From: Galerina marginata
Taxonomy: Eukaryota; Basidiomycota; Agaricomycetes; Agaricales; Galerinaceae
NCBI GenBank assembly: GCA_023014335.1
Contig: JAECYW010000021.1
Coordinates: 1,178,001 to 1,242,000 of the forward strand
DNA length: 64,000 nucleotides
Reading direction: 5' to 3'
A program made the translations under genes and the position numbers. Below are positions 32,489 to 43,917 of this stretch, piece after piece (position 1 is the stretch's first letter; every line of letters starts with the position of its first letter). Below the pieces are notes generated by a model. It worked only from the letters and a program-made list of their open reading frames with translations. It did no database searches and was not told the origin of the DNA.

Positions 32489-35400
32489 TTATTTACCTGG
32501 CGCAAAATCGACGGTGTAAATCGAGGAGATTGTTGACGTTTCAAGATCTAAAATTATAAAAGTAGGTGCAGAAAAGGTCACGACCCGGAATTCACATCGA
32601 ACAAGGGGGGAAAGGGTGGCTCACCTCTTAGAGTATGTAATACGAACATATCTTCGTTTTGAAGCACTAAAGCGAGCAGAAAAAAATTAACAACTGCCAA
32701 TAAATGTCAAGACCAAAAAGGCCGGCAGCCGCCTGAACACATACAGCGATATCTCCCAGCTTCATCCAATTCATACGCTTCCAAGCTGCTTTGATACTCA
32801 CGCTCCCATTTCTCCTTCGTTGCTTGCCTCTCAAATATATCCATTTTTTGCTCTTTCCGCACCGTGTCCGGATGTTCTACCCGACTCCTCAGTCCTTCTT
32901 CCACCACCTTGGGCTGCGTTGGATTCCAGTTGACATAAAGCCCTGTGTCGGACATCGCGAGGCAGTTGATACTGTTAAGCCAAGAGGGGTTAGAGAAGTA
33001 TGGCAGGCGGCATATTTTAACGGATGGAAGAAGTGGGGTAGAGGAGCTCGAGGGCATGGTACGAGCAGAAGAGCTAGGTGGTGAGATGTCGGATAAATTT
33101 GGGCCTCCTCCTGATTTTGATTTTGGTGTTCGACGCAGAGAATGAGCCGTCGATCTAGACGGAGGGACTGGCGCCTGGGCTTTCACTGGTCCTACACTTG
33201 CCTTCGAGCCCTGTTTTTGCTTTCGAATGTTCCATGGTGGAGGGCCCGCAGGGATATTAGGTACGACGACGTAGATCGCGTTCGACTATTAAAAAGAAAA
33301 TTAGACGTGAATGGACTAAATCAGTACGGATCACAATTGAAAAGGGTCGGTCGGAATAGAAAAATTAAAATTGTAGATATGCCGATAAGAAATTAAAACA
33401 GAAAACGCACGGTAACCACTCCAAACCGCCCATTTTCATATGCAAGATGCATAGCTTTTGACGCCTCCGGTGCGCCAAGTTGGATGTCGAGCGTGCAAGC
33501 GAAGATTTCGGTGTCTTGATCTCGGCAGAGTTCGCGACTTGGCTGAAAGGGAGAGGACTCAGTTTGAGCCTGAGGTCGGCTTAGTTTTAAATTCTGCTTT
33601 CGGTTTCGGCGCGAGTGATTCTGAGTTCGTTGAGGTCCGGAGGTTGAGGTCGTTGGCGTTGAAGTCAGCGCAGGTCCAGGTCTCGCAGCTGACGTTGAAC
33701 CACCTACGATTGATGTGCCTACGCCTCCACGAACCTTCATAGTCTTCGGAAGTCCAAGGAAGGCCTCAAAATGCGGTATTATGACCAATCGCGAGCCCTT
33801 GAGCAGGGTAGCAAGGTGTGTTCCATCGCCTGAGAAACGTACTGAAATAGTTCACAAGGAAAAATAGTAGTGAGCGAACGCGTAGAAGACAACGACGACA
33901 GCCAAAGGGGTGATTGAAGAAGCTGACTGAGAATCTCTTACCTGCAACAAATTCGTCAAGCAGCTTGCTCTCTCCACCCGAAGCCTCCTCATCGACATCC
34001 GTAAAACGCACCGGCACGCGCACCGCCTCTCTTGGGATATCCGATCCTCCATGCCTCCGCTTTCCCCTGCCCTTCGCCTTAGCATAACTGTCCACCCATT
34101 CGTCCCCTTCTCCATTAGCCGCAGCTTCCGCCGAAGCCCAACTTCTTGACCCAACCTCCCACCTCCACCTCCCATATCTGAACCGCGTGCTTGGCAGGTT
34201 AAGCACAGAGAGCCCCGTCTCTCTTGAAAATACGCGAACGTGGTAAAAACCCGCAAAGCAGAGGTGCCGCGGGGAAATGTCCACGGATCGAACAAAGTCG
34301 ACCACTTCAGGTTCAGGAATGTTTGGGACGGCATGGTCAGCAATGCTGTGCTCTTGCTCATTGTGCTGAACTGGTGCAGAATGAATTAAGTGAATCCCTT
34401 CAACGCACTCTATCACTCTCGCACTCCTGACGTCCCACACATGCGCCCTTTCCGCACTCGCGACTAACAATTCTGGGTATACAAACCGAAATGCGCATAA
34501 TGGGAGATCGGGCATATGCAGCACTGCATGTGGTGTGAATGCACCTTTGAAAGATTTGTGGAAGGAGATGGACGACTGGGTGGGGATGGAGGCTGGAGAG
34601 ACGCTAAGTTGATAGATATGATCCACGACACTCCTTTGGCGCTCATTCGGAACGGATGCCAGGTTGAATTGGAGTTCGGGAATGCTTTGGTGTTCTTCCA
34701 GATTTTCGTCTGCTGAACGTACAGTACCAGAGTTCGCAGTTGATGAGACAGGGATATCTGCTGTCCGTCTCCAGACCTCTATCTCCCCATCGCCGTGGTC
34801 GAAGATCAAGTAGCCCTCTCCATATTCAAGGCGAGCGTTTGCACGAACGTACCGCTTCGATATAAATATAATTTAATGATATTAGTTCAAGTTCGTCGAG
34901 AAAAACAAAGCTGGGGCTAGAAAAATACATACCACAGGTAATTCCCAAAGTACGCTATCCGTCTCCAAATCTCGCACCACTAAACCTCCAGATTTTGTCG
35001 TCGCCATCGATATCCCCGCCTTTTCGTCCACCTTGATGTCATACACCCTGCGGTAATGCGGGGATAACTCGCCGTCAGTATCGTGACCCATCTGTCGGGG
35101 GGAGGGCGTTACGCGCGATGGAGCGTAGCCAACCCATGAGCGCATGATCATTTTTCGTTTTTTACCTAGTATGAAGAAGATCTGTCAGCTAAATTCACAT
35201 AAAAAGTAATAACAATTGAAGCTGGATGTTCACATTGAATGTTACTTGAACCCAAAACTCACAGAATTTTTTCCAGCTATCCACGTTCCTCATCGCCTTC
35301 TCAGAGTAGGCCTGTGCTTCCGATCTTACCCCAGTCAGGGCGGCTCCGACATAACCCTCCCAGACTGCCGCCGCTCGATACACTGCGTCCTCATTCTCCT

Positions 35401-35587
35401 GCAGGGTGAGAAAGTCAGACCATGGGCGGTTTAGTTGGTGGAGGACGGCGAGCGAAGAGAGGGGTAAGTATGAGATGATGAGCAGCGAAAGTTCGGCAGG
35501 AAGTTCGATTGGGAAGCGCTGGTCGTGCATGGCTCGTTTCTTTCTAGGTTTGGAGGGTTGTGGCGAGGAAAAAATAGATGGCGGCAT
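32489..35587 (-). CDS. F-box protein with long propeller-like C-terminal region, copy 1
   Basis: Seven phase-checked exons (35587-35263, 35165-34933, 34854-33942, 33841-33411, 33285-32745, 32666-32625, 32547-32489) encode 847 residues. An F-box (LPAELSLLIISYLPLSSLAV, about 24-65) would bind Skp1 in an SCF ubiquitin ligase. The rest contains several beta-propeller-like strands: VYDIKVDEKAGISMATTKSG, then AERAHVWDVRSARVI, VDISPRHLCFAGFYHVRVF, and FSGDGTHLATLLKGSRLVII. They suggest a substrate-binding WD-like propeller, interrupted by low-complexity loops. Exons 6 and 7 were found by comparison with the second copy at 61-64 kb, where the same 42-nt exon exists. An unspliced reading would stop at 32707 instead. 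The substrate is unknown. Confidence 0.82.
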
Positions 35588-36495
35588 TTTAGAATTTAAA
35601 TGCTGGTGTAGTGAGAATGAAAATAGACATCGTGTAACTGTAAGAGACAAGATTAGACGAAACGGATGGATACCACTGTCTAACTACCTTGTCGCATCAA
35701 AAATATGTCTGGAGCTGATAAACCAGCGAAGCCTCGATGCCAGGTATAAGCTATATAGAAATAAAAGTGGCGTCAGCGAAATGTCATTCGTGCCATGCAG
35801 AGATGAATGGGTACTTGACTAGTCAACCAGTCAACGTTCAACGTTCAGCGCTGCTGGCACGATCTTCGCCTGACTTTTTGCCAATGCGCCGCGGGTTACC
35901 TACCATCAGACCTTCCGGAGGACTTGCCCTTATCATCTGGGCTTTTAATTCCCCTGATAGGGTGCACATATAAGTGCGGTTAGATCCTTGAGTGCCAGTG
36001 GACACCAACATAGAACAAAACGAAAGCGTTGATCGGAGTTTGTAGTAGATTAGCTAATATAATAGTACTAATAGTACAAAGTCTCCCCAGAGTCCCACAA
36101 ATTGTCACCGCCATGTCCAATCTGAAGCGTTCGAAAGACGGTAGCACCGCTGTGACTTTCGTACTACTTCACCAAGTTCTGAGAATAGAAATAACCAGAG
36201 TTCAGACACGCGGTGGGAATCAGAGGGATGGAGAGAACTTGACCTACAGGTAAGAGGACATCCTACAAATTGCATGGGGCTTGTTCCGTTGTAATTGTCG
36301 TTTCGTGTATTGAGGTATGTTTGCTAAAGAAGAGCATTATGAGACACGACTCGGAATGAAGGAATCGTTATGGGTTAGTCTCGACTCTCACTCCATTAAG
36401 CCCTGCCACTTCCCGTCCCTTCCGTGAGTGATTGTGATGTCGACCGGGTCGCCAGTGGTGCTGACTACAACAAAACTAACGAAGAAAAAGGCAAT
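35588..36495. other. Intergenic, upstream of the F-box/propeller gene
   Basis: The stretch at about 35690-35755 (AAAATATGTCTGGAGCTGAT and a following TATAAG motif) matches 49580-49640 upstream of the decayed F-box copy, so it is probably the ancestral promoter. No gene was seen in the remainder. Confidence 0.5.
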
Positions 36496-39237
36496 TCAGT
36501 TCGAACCAAGGAATATCATGGATAAAAGGACGACACACGGGATGGCGCTAATGCCTTGAGGAAAGGCCCCTCCATTGGGTTTGTACCTTATGGCTAAATA
36601 TTTTGCTGGTGCATCGGCATTTGAATACCATGTCACATTATTGTATATTTCGTCCGGAAATCCACTTGCTTGGGCTAATGAACCGTTCGTAATATCGATT
36701 TGTGCCCAGTCGGATAGAAGAGAAAAGACCGCGAAGATATAGTAAGTCCCAGAATCAACGGTGGGTTCGCATCGATAATGCCCGTGCTGAAAGAGGTCGT
36801 CTATCTCTTTGACGCCGATTTCCGCTGGGACTGTTCAAAAAATTACAACATATCACGCAGATTGTGAAGGGAGGAGGAAACGCACAACGACGAGTGGGGC
36901 AAGAGGTGAAGTCCATTGGGTTCTGGCCACTATTGTAGTTGTCGTTACGCAAGTTGAGATATATTTTCTGGGAGATATGGTCTAAACGGAGAACCTTGTA
37001 TGAAGATGAATTAAACTTACGCCGTGAAAATCTGCTCTTGCCCAGCCCAACGCATCGCCCGACTGTTTACCGTCAGTTCCATGTGTATCGTTAGGTCAAT
37101 CGGTATTCCTTGGTTGAAGATGAGGAATCTAAACACGTCATTCAATAACTTACACTGAATACGTGCAGAGAGAGGAATAACATACGGCAGAGCTCCGCGG
37201 CGAAAGTCTCCTCCAGGCGTGGTGAAATAAACTGAGGTTGTTTCGAATGTAACATTATCGTAAACATTGTCCGGCATGGAAGGATCCTTGGAAAAGGTAA
37301 CCCCAGGCGATGTGACCTCGACTTTTGCCCAGTTCGACTGGAAAGAGAAGACAGCATGGCAAGAAGTATGGTCCCTTCCGTAATGGCCGTGATGAAGAAT
37401 AGTATCTAGTTCGTCATCCTGTAAAGGAACCGAGTCCTCAGGGTCATCTTCTACCCAGAACAAGTCCGTTTGTTTAACCGTATCCGTCGAACCGTCAAGT
37501 CGGCTCACCGTCAGATTACCAGTGCTGGGGTCTGAGCTGACGACTTCCACAACCTCTTTCCCGTTGGCCATAGTTAGGCCCTCAAATTCATCTATGAGGT
37601 CGTCTGCAACGAGAAAAGAGGGATACCAATGAGTGGTCCCGTCTGCGTGTTCAGCCAAGTATTCGAAGTGGTCTCCATGGTAAGTTTCCGTCTTATTCTG
37701 CCTGCTGCACTTGGCGTGGCGAGCGAGGCGGAGGCCGACAACCGGGATATCCTGGGCGTGTACAGAGCGGATGCCCTCTTCGCTCAAGTAAGAAAGAGGA
37801 ATGTGGTGAGACGCCAGTGTGGATGCAGCATCAGAAACTAGGAAGCCTTGGTTTGGGTCGGGCTGCAAATTTGCAGGAGCGTCGCGGGCGAGCGACGCAA
37901 TAAGGAAGGCTGGGTTAGCGGTATGAATAAATATCGACCGCACCCGTCCATAGGTGATCGGGTGGTCCCGGATAAGGCGGAGGATAGGAATAGGAAGATG
38001 ATCGATCCACGGCGTGAATTCTTTGTAACTTCCTTTCAGGGCTCTCCTGATGAGCGGAACGTACACTCGGCGCTCACAGCCATATTGACCACGAGCTTTG
38101 GTGGGATCGACTCGTAAGACGCCATCGTAGTCGATATTCGTTTTCGCCCCGGCTTCTGGAATTGAACGATTCTGCAGTCGCTCGGCATCGCGAGTCATGA
38201 TTCTGAAGGTCTTTACTTTGATATTGTGGGTCACATGCGATGGTCGCCGACCCATCTTAGCAACTGCATCCTGGTACTGGAGAACTCTTTTAGCGTAGAA
38301 GGCGTCTGCCCGAGCACCATGATCGGTGTTCAAGAACAGCAGATCAGCTCCGCGCTTGGGCAAGGTCTGATCGAGTTGTATATACTCGCCGTCCTCATCA
38401 CTTGGGATGGTTTCCACCGCATCAAATCCTCCCGCTCCACCTGGTTTTCTGCTCACCATAATCCCATCGCCGTCGCGATAGAGTCGGTTGTTTGAGTTCC
38501 ACGTATATTCGCCGTGATTATTTTTCCAGTAGCTTTCTCCCTCAATACGATATATCTGGGGTAAAGATATTGATTAGCTCAACCGATTGAAATCCGGGGC
38601 GAAAAGAAAATAAGATAGGTACCTTGGTTGCTCGACCAGTTTTTCCTTTACCAAGGAATCCATCCATTGCCCCTATAGCAACTAGATCAAAAGCTCCAGC
38701 CCGCCAGTCATCCTTGATTTCAGCTCCAGCGTCAATGTACCCTTGCGGATCAAATTTGCCATGACGAGCCGACTCGACACCTTAAGTTGCAAGAGTGATA
38801 AGACGCTCCAACAAATGGAAAAGGGAGCTTTTACCTGTTGTAACCGCATCATATACAAGCCCAGCAACGACGCCTGCGAGGATCGGAGCCGCAGCTCCAC
38901 CGGTTGAAACGGTCAGCGCTCCTGCACCGAGAACGACTAGTGTTCGTGTAGCGGCTTCTTCTGATTTCCAGAACTGATCGGTATCCCCTTTGATCAGGTG
39001 TACAACTCCTATATTTCAAAAAAATTGCTGAAAGACTCGTGCTCGAAGTAGGTCGAAGTTCAACTAACCTTTAACGTGTCCGAGAACGGGAATGCTATCA
39101 ACCATGGCGCCAACCTGGTCGATGGGGTGTGACCATGCATCAAGAAAGTCTTCTTGAACTTTCTTAGCGCCGGCTACATCACCAGTGCAAAGTTCCCAGA
39201 GGGATTTTATTTGAGAGACGATAGGTAAAGTGCTCAT
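36496..39237 (-). CDS. Large unrecognised protein with Gly/Ala-rich N-terminal region and duplicated C-terminal module
   Basis: Exons 39237-39069, 39008-38835, 38780-38623, 38555-37186 and 37128-37021 are phase-checked. Two more (about 36995-36890 and 36830-36496) are needed for the second C-terminal module, but their join is out of phase by my reading. A shorter product would end at 37017. The N-terminus has a helical segment (QIKSLWELCTGDVAGAKKVQ) and IPVLGHVKG. A Gly/Ala-rich hydrophobic stretch (LAGVVAGLVYDAVTT) follows. The layout resembles N-terminal regions of secreted or polymorphic toxin-like proteins, but that is only a resemblance. The C-terminal module occurs twice: HHGHYGRDH with FSFQSNWAKVEV and PDNVYDNVTF, then QHGHYRCEP with FSLLSDWAQIDI and PDEIYNNVTW. 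It is probably a carbohydrate- or protein-binding beta domain. The function is not known. Confidence 0.6.
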
Positions 39238-40219
39238 GGTGTTGGGTATGTACTCGAAAGGAGTGACATAGAACAACTCCTTAGCGCTTCGCCCTTTATG
39301 CTTGCTTCGCACTTGCAAATTCTATCCAACTCAGATGGAGTTCTCCGGGAAGAACGGGTACTTTCTAGGAAATTTCCGTCCAATAGAAAGGAACGTCCAG
39401 CTTAAGCCAGTCCGCTTGGCTAGACATGGCTAGATTGAGCGAGCACAGAACAGAGTATAATCACTATCTTTCAATCTGTGACACCGATCGTCTCATGTCT
39501 CGCTGATTAACAGAATATAAACGCACCTGATCAGCAGAGCCAGAAAAGAGCTATAAATGCGGTTACAAGAAGCCTCGGAAAGGAAGAAAGGAGGTAATAC
39601 CGAACAATAAAGGCAATGTGATTTTGGTTGTTCTTATCGATTTTATCGATAAAGGATTGCAATGACAGCACTAGGGACGCAGAACAGCCGCTAGAGTCAG
39701 GAGGGGCATGACCACGGGCAGAGGATGCCATTAATCCACCATATCTGAGCGAACAGAAGTCTCAGAAGTAAAGTTAAAAGAACGCAACAGCTCAAAGCGC
39801 AACAAAGCCAATGCACTGAGTGTTGCCCAAGTTATCATAACAAAAGGCCAACTACGGTTGGAGTAGGCCAATCAAGTGTATCCTAGCAGCTGGGACGATC
39901 CTGAGGCGCATTGTGTAGCTCCGTAGTTTTTCTGGCACGCCATGACTGGAAGCAAGCAAGACTGTGTCGAGGTGAGAAGGACTCAAGGAGACGGTTGGTG
40001 CGCGTGTCTGTTGTGATTTGATTGTTATTTAATCTCCGACCCGGATTTGAATTTTTTAGTCCTTGCTACGCAATTGCTACGTACTCAGCCTTGACTTTTT
40101 TGCTTTTCACCGTCAACCTGATACCTAAAATATAGGTGTCTGCCGCCAGCCGGGGACCAATAATCCTAATTACAATCTGATTTCCCCTATCCTACGAATG
40201 CACAACACTCAACCAATGC
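39238..40219. other. Intergenic, nothing recognised
   Basis: This lies between the start of the large unrecognised gene and the 3' end of the amine oxidase gene, both on the minus strand. Only short unsupported frames are present. Confidence 0.45.
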
Positions 40220-42492
40220 TTAGGACTCGGAGTCTGCCTCCCCCAACTCTTTTGAAAACAAACCACTCACGAAATGCTCGTCGGCAGTCTTGTCATCCCT
40301 AAATACCAAGCTTCTTCCATAGGTATTCTTGAAATGGAAACGCCAGAATGGGAAGTCCCAGTGAAGGATCTCATCCACTACCCGCACCGCCGAATCCAAT
40401 GCTCCGGCAACCCATGCATGGTGGTGACTGGCGACTTCACCAGCAAAGTGGAAGCGACCATAAGCGGCAGGCTGCACGATATCGGCAAGAAAGGTGCTAT
40501 ATTGCCCAGGCGCGAAGTGCGCGAAAGCGCCCATGGTGTATGGGTTATGATACCAGTCGAATGCGTGGTAGTCCAGCGTGTCCTCCCGAAGCTGACTCTC
40601 GTCCACGTCGTGCAGGGCGGCGAGGTCTCCGTAAATTTGGTCAAGGAGAACCTTCTCCCAGCGTGGGCGTTGACGATCTGGGTCTAGCTGTTCGGACCAG
40701 TCTGGGTTCTGGATGAGGGCGCCGAATCGCGAAGCATCTTGTTGCCTGTGTAGGCTGGTCAGATTATATGTTTATGGAAAGCAAGCCGGGCAGAGAATGC
40801 ATACGCACAAATTATATGTTACAATCAATACACCTGGTCCGTCTTCGCCTAAACCGTAGCTGGGGTACACGACGACCTGACTCTGCCTGTCTGTATAGCT
40901 GGATCCTCCGTATTGGTTCACACCGTCCTGCTCCCACCAACGTGTCTTGAATTTGATTGCGACCTTGACCGACGGGCCATAGTTGACGGTGCGGATGGCC
41001 TGGCGTTGTGTGTAGGACATAGGGAGTTGCTCTGTGTCGATGGTGCGGAGGTTAGCAAATGGGACAGTCGAAACAACATGAGTAAAGTATTCGTGTCTCT
41101 GGCCCTCGACGCTGACCCGCATCATAGGAAAACGGGAGGTACGCGGCCAACGTGGCCAAGCAGGCAGATTGGGGAAACAATATGAGGGGGGCAGGTAAGC
41201 TTGCTCGACGGACGTAACACGTTGACCATAAGAGGGCTTGATGGTCAAAGCCTTGAGCATCGCGTCAATCAAAACCTCGCTGCCACCTTCAAGGCACCAC
41301 CAGTTAACATCCTTAGTGGGATCGTTAAAGTCAAGGGAGTGAAGGATAGCCTGGAGATTGCCAATTTCAGGTAACGCATCAGCTGAACAAAGGTGCACTC
41401 ACTTCGGAGAGGGCTCGATCAAAGCTACCTGTCCCGCCACCATTCCTCGTCTCAAGCCAATTCACGACGGTCAATGGATACTGCGGCTCCTCTCTTGCCA
41501 GGTATGAACGCGCTGAAGCCCAGTCGTACTTCATGAGCTTTTCCCACCCTGTGTTGAAGTCCGCAATGAGAGCTGCTCGAAATGGGTCAAAGGCGGCAGC
41601 AATGCAAGCGTTCACCCCGAAAACCGGCTTGCCGCGCAAATCAGTATATTCCTTATTCAAATATTCTTTAGGTACCTGTTATCCAGTGAGAAGAATGGGA
41701 GACAAGAACAAATGACGACACGTACCGTCTTGTCCATGAAGTGATCGCCTGCTGTATTGGCAACCGCCGCTGTGGTTTTGATACCTACATAGTATTGCTG
41801 GACGGTGAGCTCTTATGCCCCTCTACGCATATTCAGCACTCACCGTTAAAGTAACGGATATTATTGTCACTCGACATGACATATTTGGTAAGCTTGCTAG
41901 ATAAACCGAGCTCTTTGAACAGCTCCATCGTCCTGTTGCTGGCATCGTTGTCCGGAAACCTCATGGCGCCGACGTCATAATAGTCGTGCTTCCCCTGGGT
42001 AGTCTTCGGGCTGAATTGGTACGTAAATACTCTACCCCCAGGGCGGTCGCTCGCCTCGAATATCTTGTACGGAATACCCATATCTTGCAGAAGCTTAGCG
42101 GTGCGCAGGCCGGTGACGCCAGCACCAATGATGGCCACGTTGTACCACGGAGGATATATGGGCTTCCCGGGAGGAACCCTGGGGTCGTCGGGAGGGGTCC
42201 AGCGCTTCCTGTTGAACTCGAGCAGGCTTTTCCAGGAGACCTGATCATCGCTGGGTACTGGAAAGAGCGGGGGAAGCTGCGGGGACTCGTCGTTACCTTG
42301 CTTAAGCTTAGAAGAATCCTGCAATGGCTCGTCATCACTAGGCTCGAAGTGAGGGAGGGCTTGCAGGAAGGTCAAGTCATCAGTTTTGATCTTCGGGTCC
42401 TTGTCCGCGAGCTCTTGAAGCTTCTTGTTGACAAAGTACTGGGCTACTTTGATACGTACACTTGAACCGTCTGCCATAGTGGGTGAGGTCAT
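40220..42492 (-). CDS. FAD-dependent L-amino-acid oxidase / flavin amine oxidase
   Basis: Five phase-checked exons (42492-41844, 41784-41726, 41675-41403, 41350-40809, 40754-40220) encode 685 residues, or 680 if the second ATG is used. The dinucleotide-binding fold is clear: VAIIGAGVTGLRTA (119-132) with GxGxxG, then a glutamate-bearing IFEASDRPGGRV, and DVGAMRFP, the GxMR motif of amino-acid oxidases. The C-terminal flavin motif is GRFHFAGEVASHHHAWVAGA. No signal peptide is seen. These enzymes deaminate L-amino acids, releasing ammonia, a 2-oxo acid and hydrogen peroxide. Mushroom relatives are antibacterial, nematicidal or used for nitrogen acquisition. The join of exons 4 and 5 was chosen with donor GTGCGT so that QQDASRFGALI stays in frame. 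Confidence 0.92.
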
Positions 42493-43574
42493 GTTACTGT
42501 ACCGAACTAACGATGCGGTAACGTTGATACCTCTCCTCTGTCAGGCTGTACTTTTAAATATGCCAGAACAATGGTTCCTAAATCAAGATCCTTCCAGCTT
42601 TTCACTTTACAGGCGCTCGGCTGACTTACCTGTCTGCATTGTGCCTGGTCATATGCCAGATCGCTACTTTGCCGAACATTCTTCTACCGCGAACTCCCAA
42701 TGGAATTTGGACGCTCTCCCTTCTAAGGTTGAAATTTGAACTCTATCTCCTACAACGCGTTGAACGTTCACCAGGTATCCGCATTGACACTGCCTTTCTA
42801 TCTCAAAATGTATCTGTCAAACCCACGGTCGAGTGAAGGATCCGGAAAGTAATCACAAAGTACTTACTTTATCTACGTCTTATGACTGACAAGATACTCG
42901 AATCATCTTCCTAGAGATCTCGTTAGTCCTGATAGGGGAACAGTTCAGCTTGAAAGCGGTTACAGGTCGGGAAAATAGATAAGGAACGTGTTGATATTGT
43001 TGGCATTACACCACATGACGTGAGCGCTTATGGACACATTTAGCGCCCGATAGTACCATCGTGTCAATCATGCCAATGAGGTACTGTTTCTAATTTTAGA
43101 TCAAACCCTCGAACCTTGAAGGCTGCTGTTCTATCAAAACGTGCATTATGTCTTTCGTCAGACCCCAAAACGACATCTGAATGGATTCTGCAAACGTGGT
43201 GCTTAACAAAATAGATACTTCTAGTGCATATCACATGCTTACCGTGATACCAACCGACTCGACTGGTGTGTTTCTGAACTTCCTACAGTTATGTAAAGTC
43301 TAACAGAGCAAAATCAACGCAGCGTGCGGGATTAGTCAATATCTTTAGTTATTACAGCATATGGGAGCACTTATCCGGCCACTTGGCGCCTATTAGTAAT
43401 GAGGTGTGAATGCAGAATAACATCTGACCCCAAAACCTAATCTGAACCATGCCTTAGAACACGATGCGACTTGGTACTCACACATGACTTTTGCACAGAC
43501 GTGCAAGGTGGAAAAGTGTTGACCGGTCATTCACAAGAGATGGCATCTCCAAGAGCGAATGATCACGACATCCC
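42493..43574. other. Intergenic, nothing recognised
   Basis: A possible TATA-like TATTTAAA on the minus strand near 42551-42558 could serve the amine oxidase gene. No other feature was recognised. Confidence 0.4.
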
Positions 43575-43665
43575 GGCCGTTCGTCGACCTTGATGTCGGA
43601 CACACTGGGGTAGTAATGTGGGGCAATGATGATTCGCGCTGACCGTCAAAACCTACGGCTAGATA
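43575..43665 (-). pseudogene. Relic of F-box/propeller exon 2
   Basis: Read on the minus strand this encodes PHYYPSVSDIKVDE, matching SPHYRRVYDIKVDE of exon 2 of the F-box/propeller gene (35165-34933). DNA identity is obvious over about 60 bp (CACCTTGATGTC and the GTAATG stretch). No flanking exon survives, so it is a fragment left by duplication or recombination. Confidence 0.6.
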
Positions 43666-43689
43666 CTAGTACACTCTGTATTCGCTTGG

Positions 43690-43805
43690 TATTCGCCGAC
43701 ACCCAGGCCTCAGGCTCCATGTTCAAGTTGCTGTTTACAATATTCATGGCCAGATTTTGTAAATTGTGCAGTGGGAATTTGGAAAGCACACGGGATAGCT
43801 CTCGT
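43690..43805. repeat. Dispersed repeat, copy 2 (partner at 29035-29165)
   Basis: This is the same 120-bp sequence as at 29035-29165, including ACAATATTCATGGCCA and GGGAATTTGGAAAGCACACG. It adjoins the F-box relic, near the left border of the large duplication. Confidence 0.65.
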
Positions 43806-43917
43806 GTAACCTCCACTCCTTCCTAAAAATAAGGATGGTTTTCTGCATTTCTGTGACGGAATTCACATATTCCAATTCCTCTCCTATACATGCTGACACG
43901 CTAACAAATGTCGAGAT

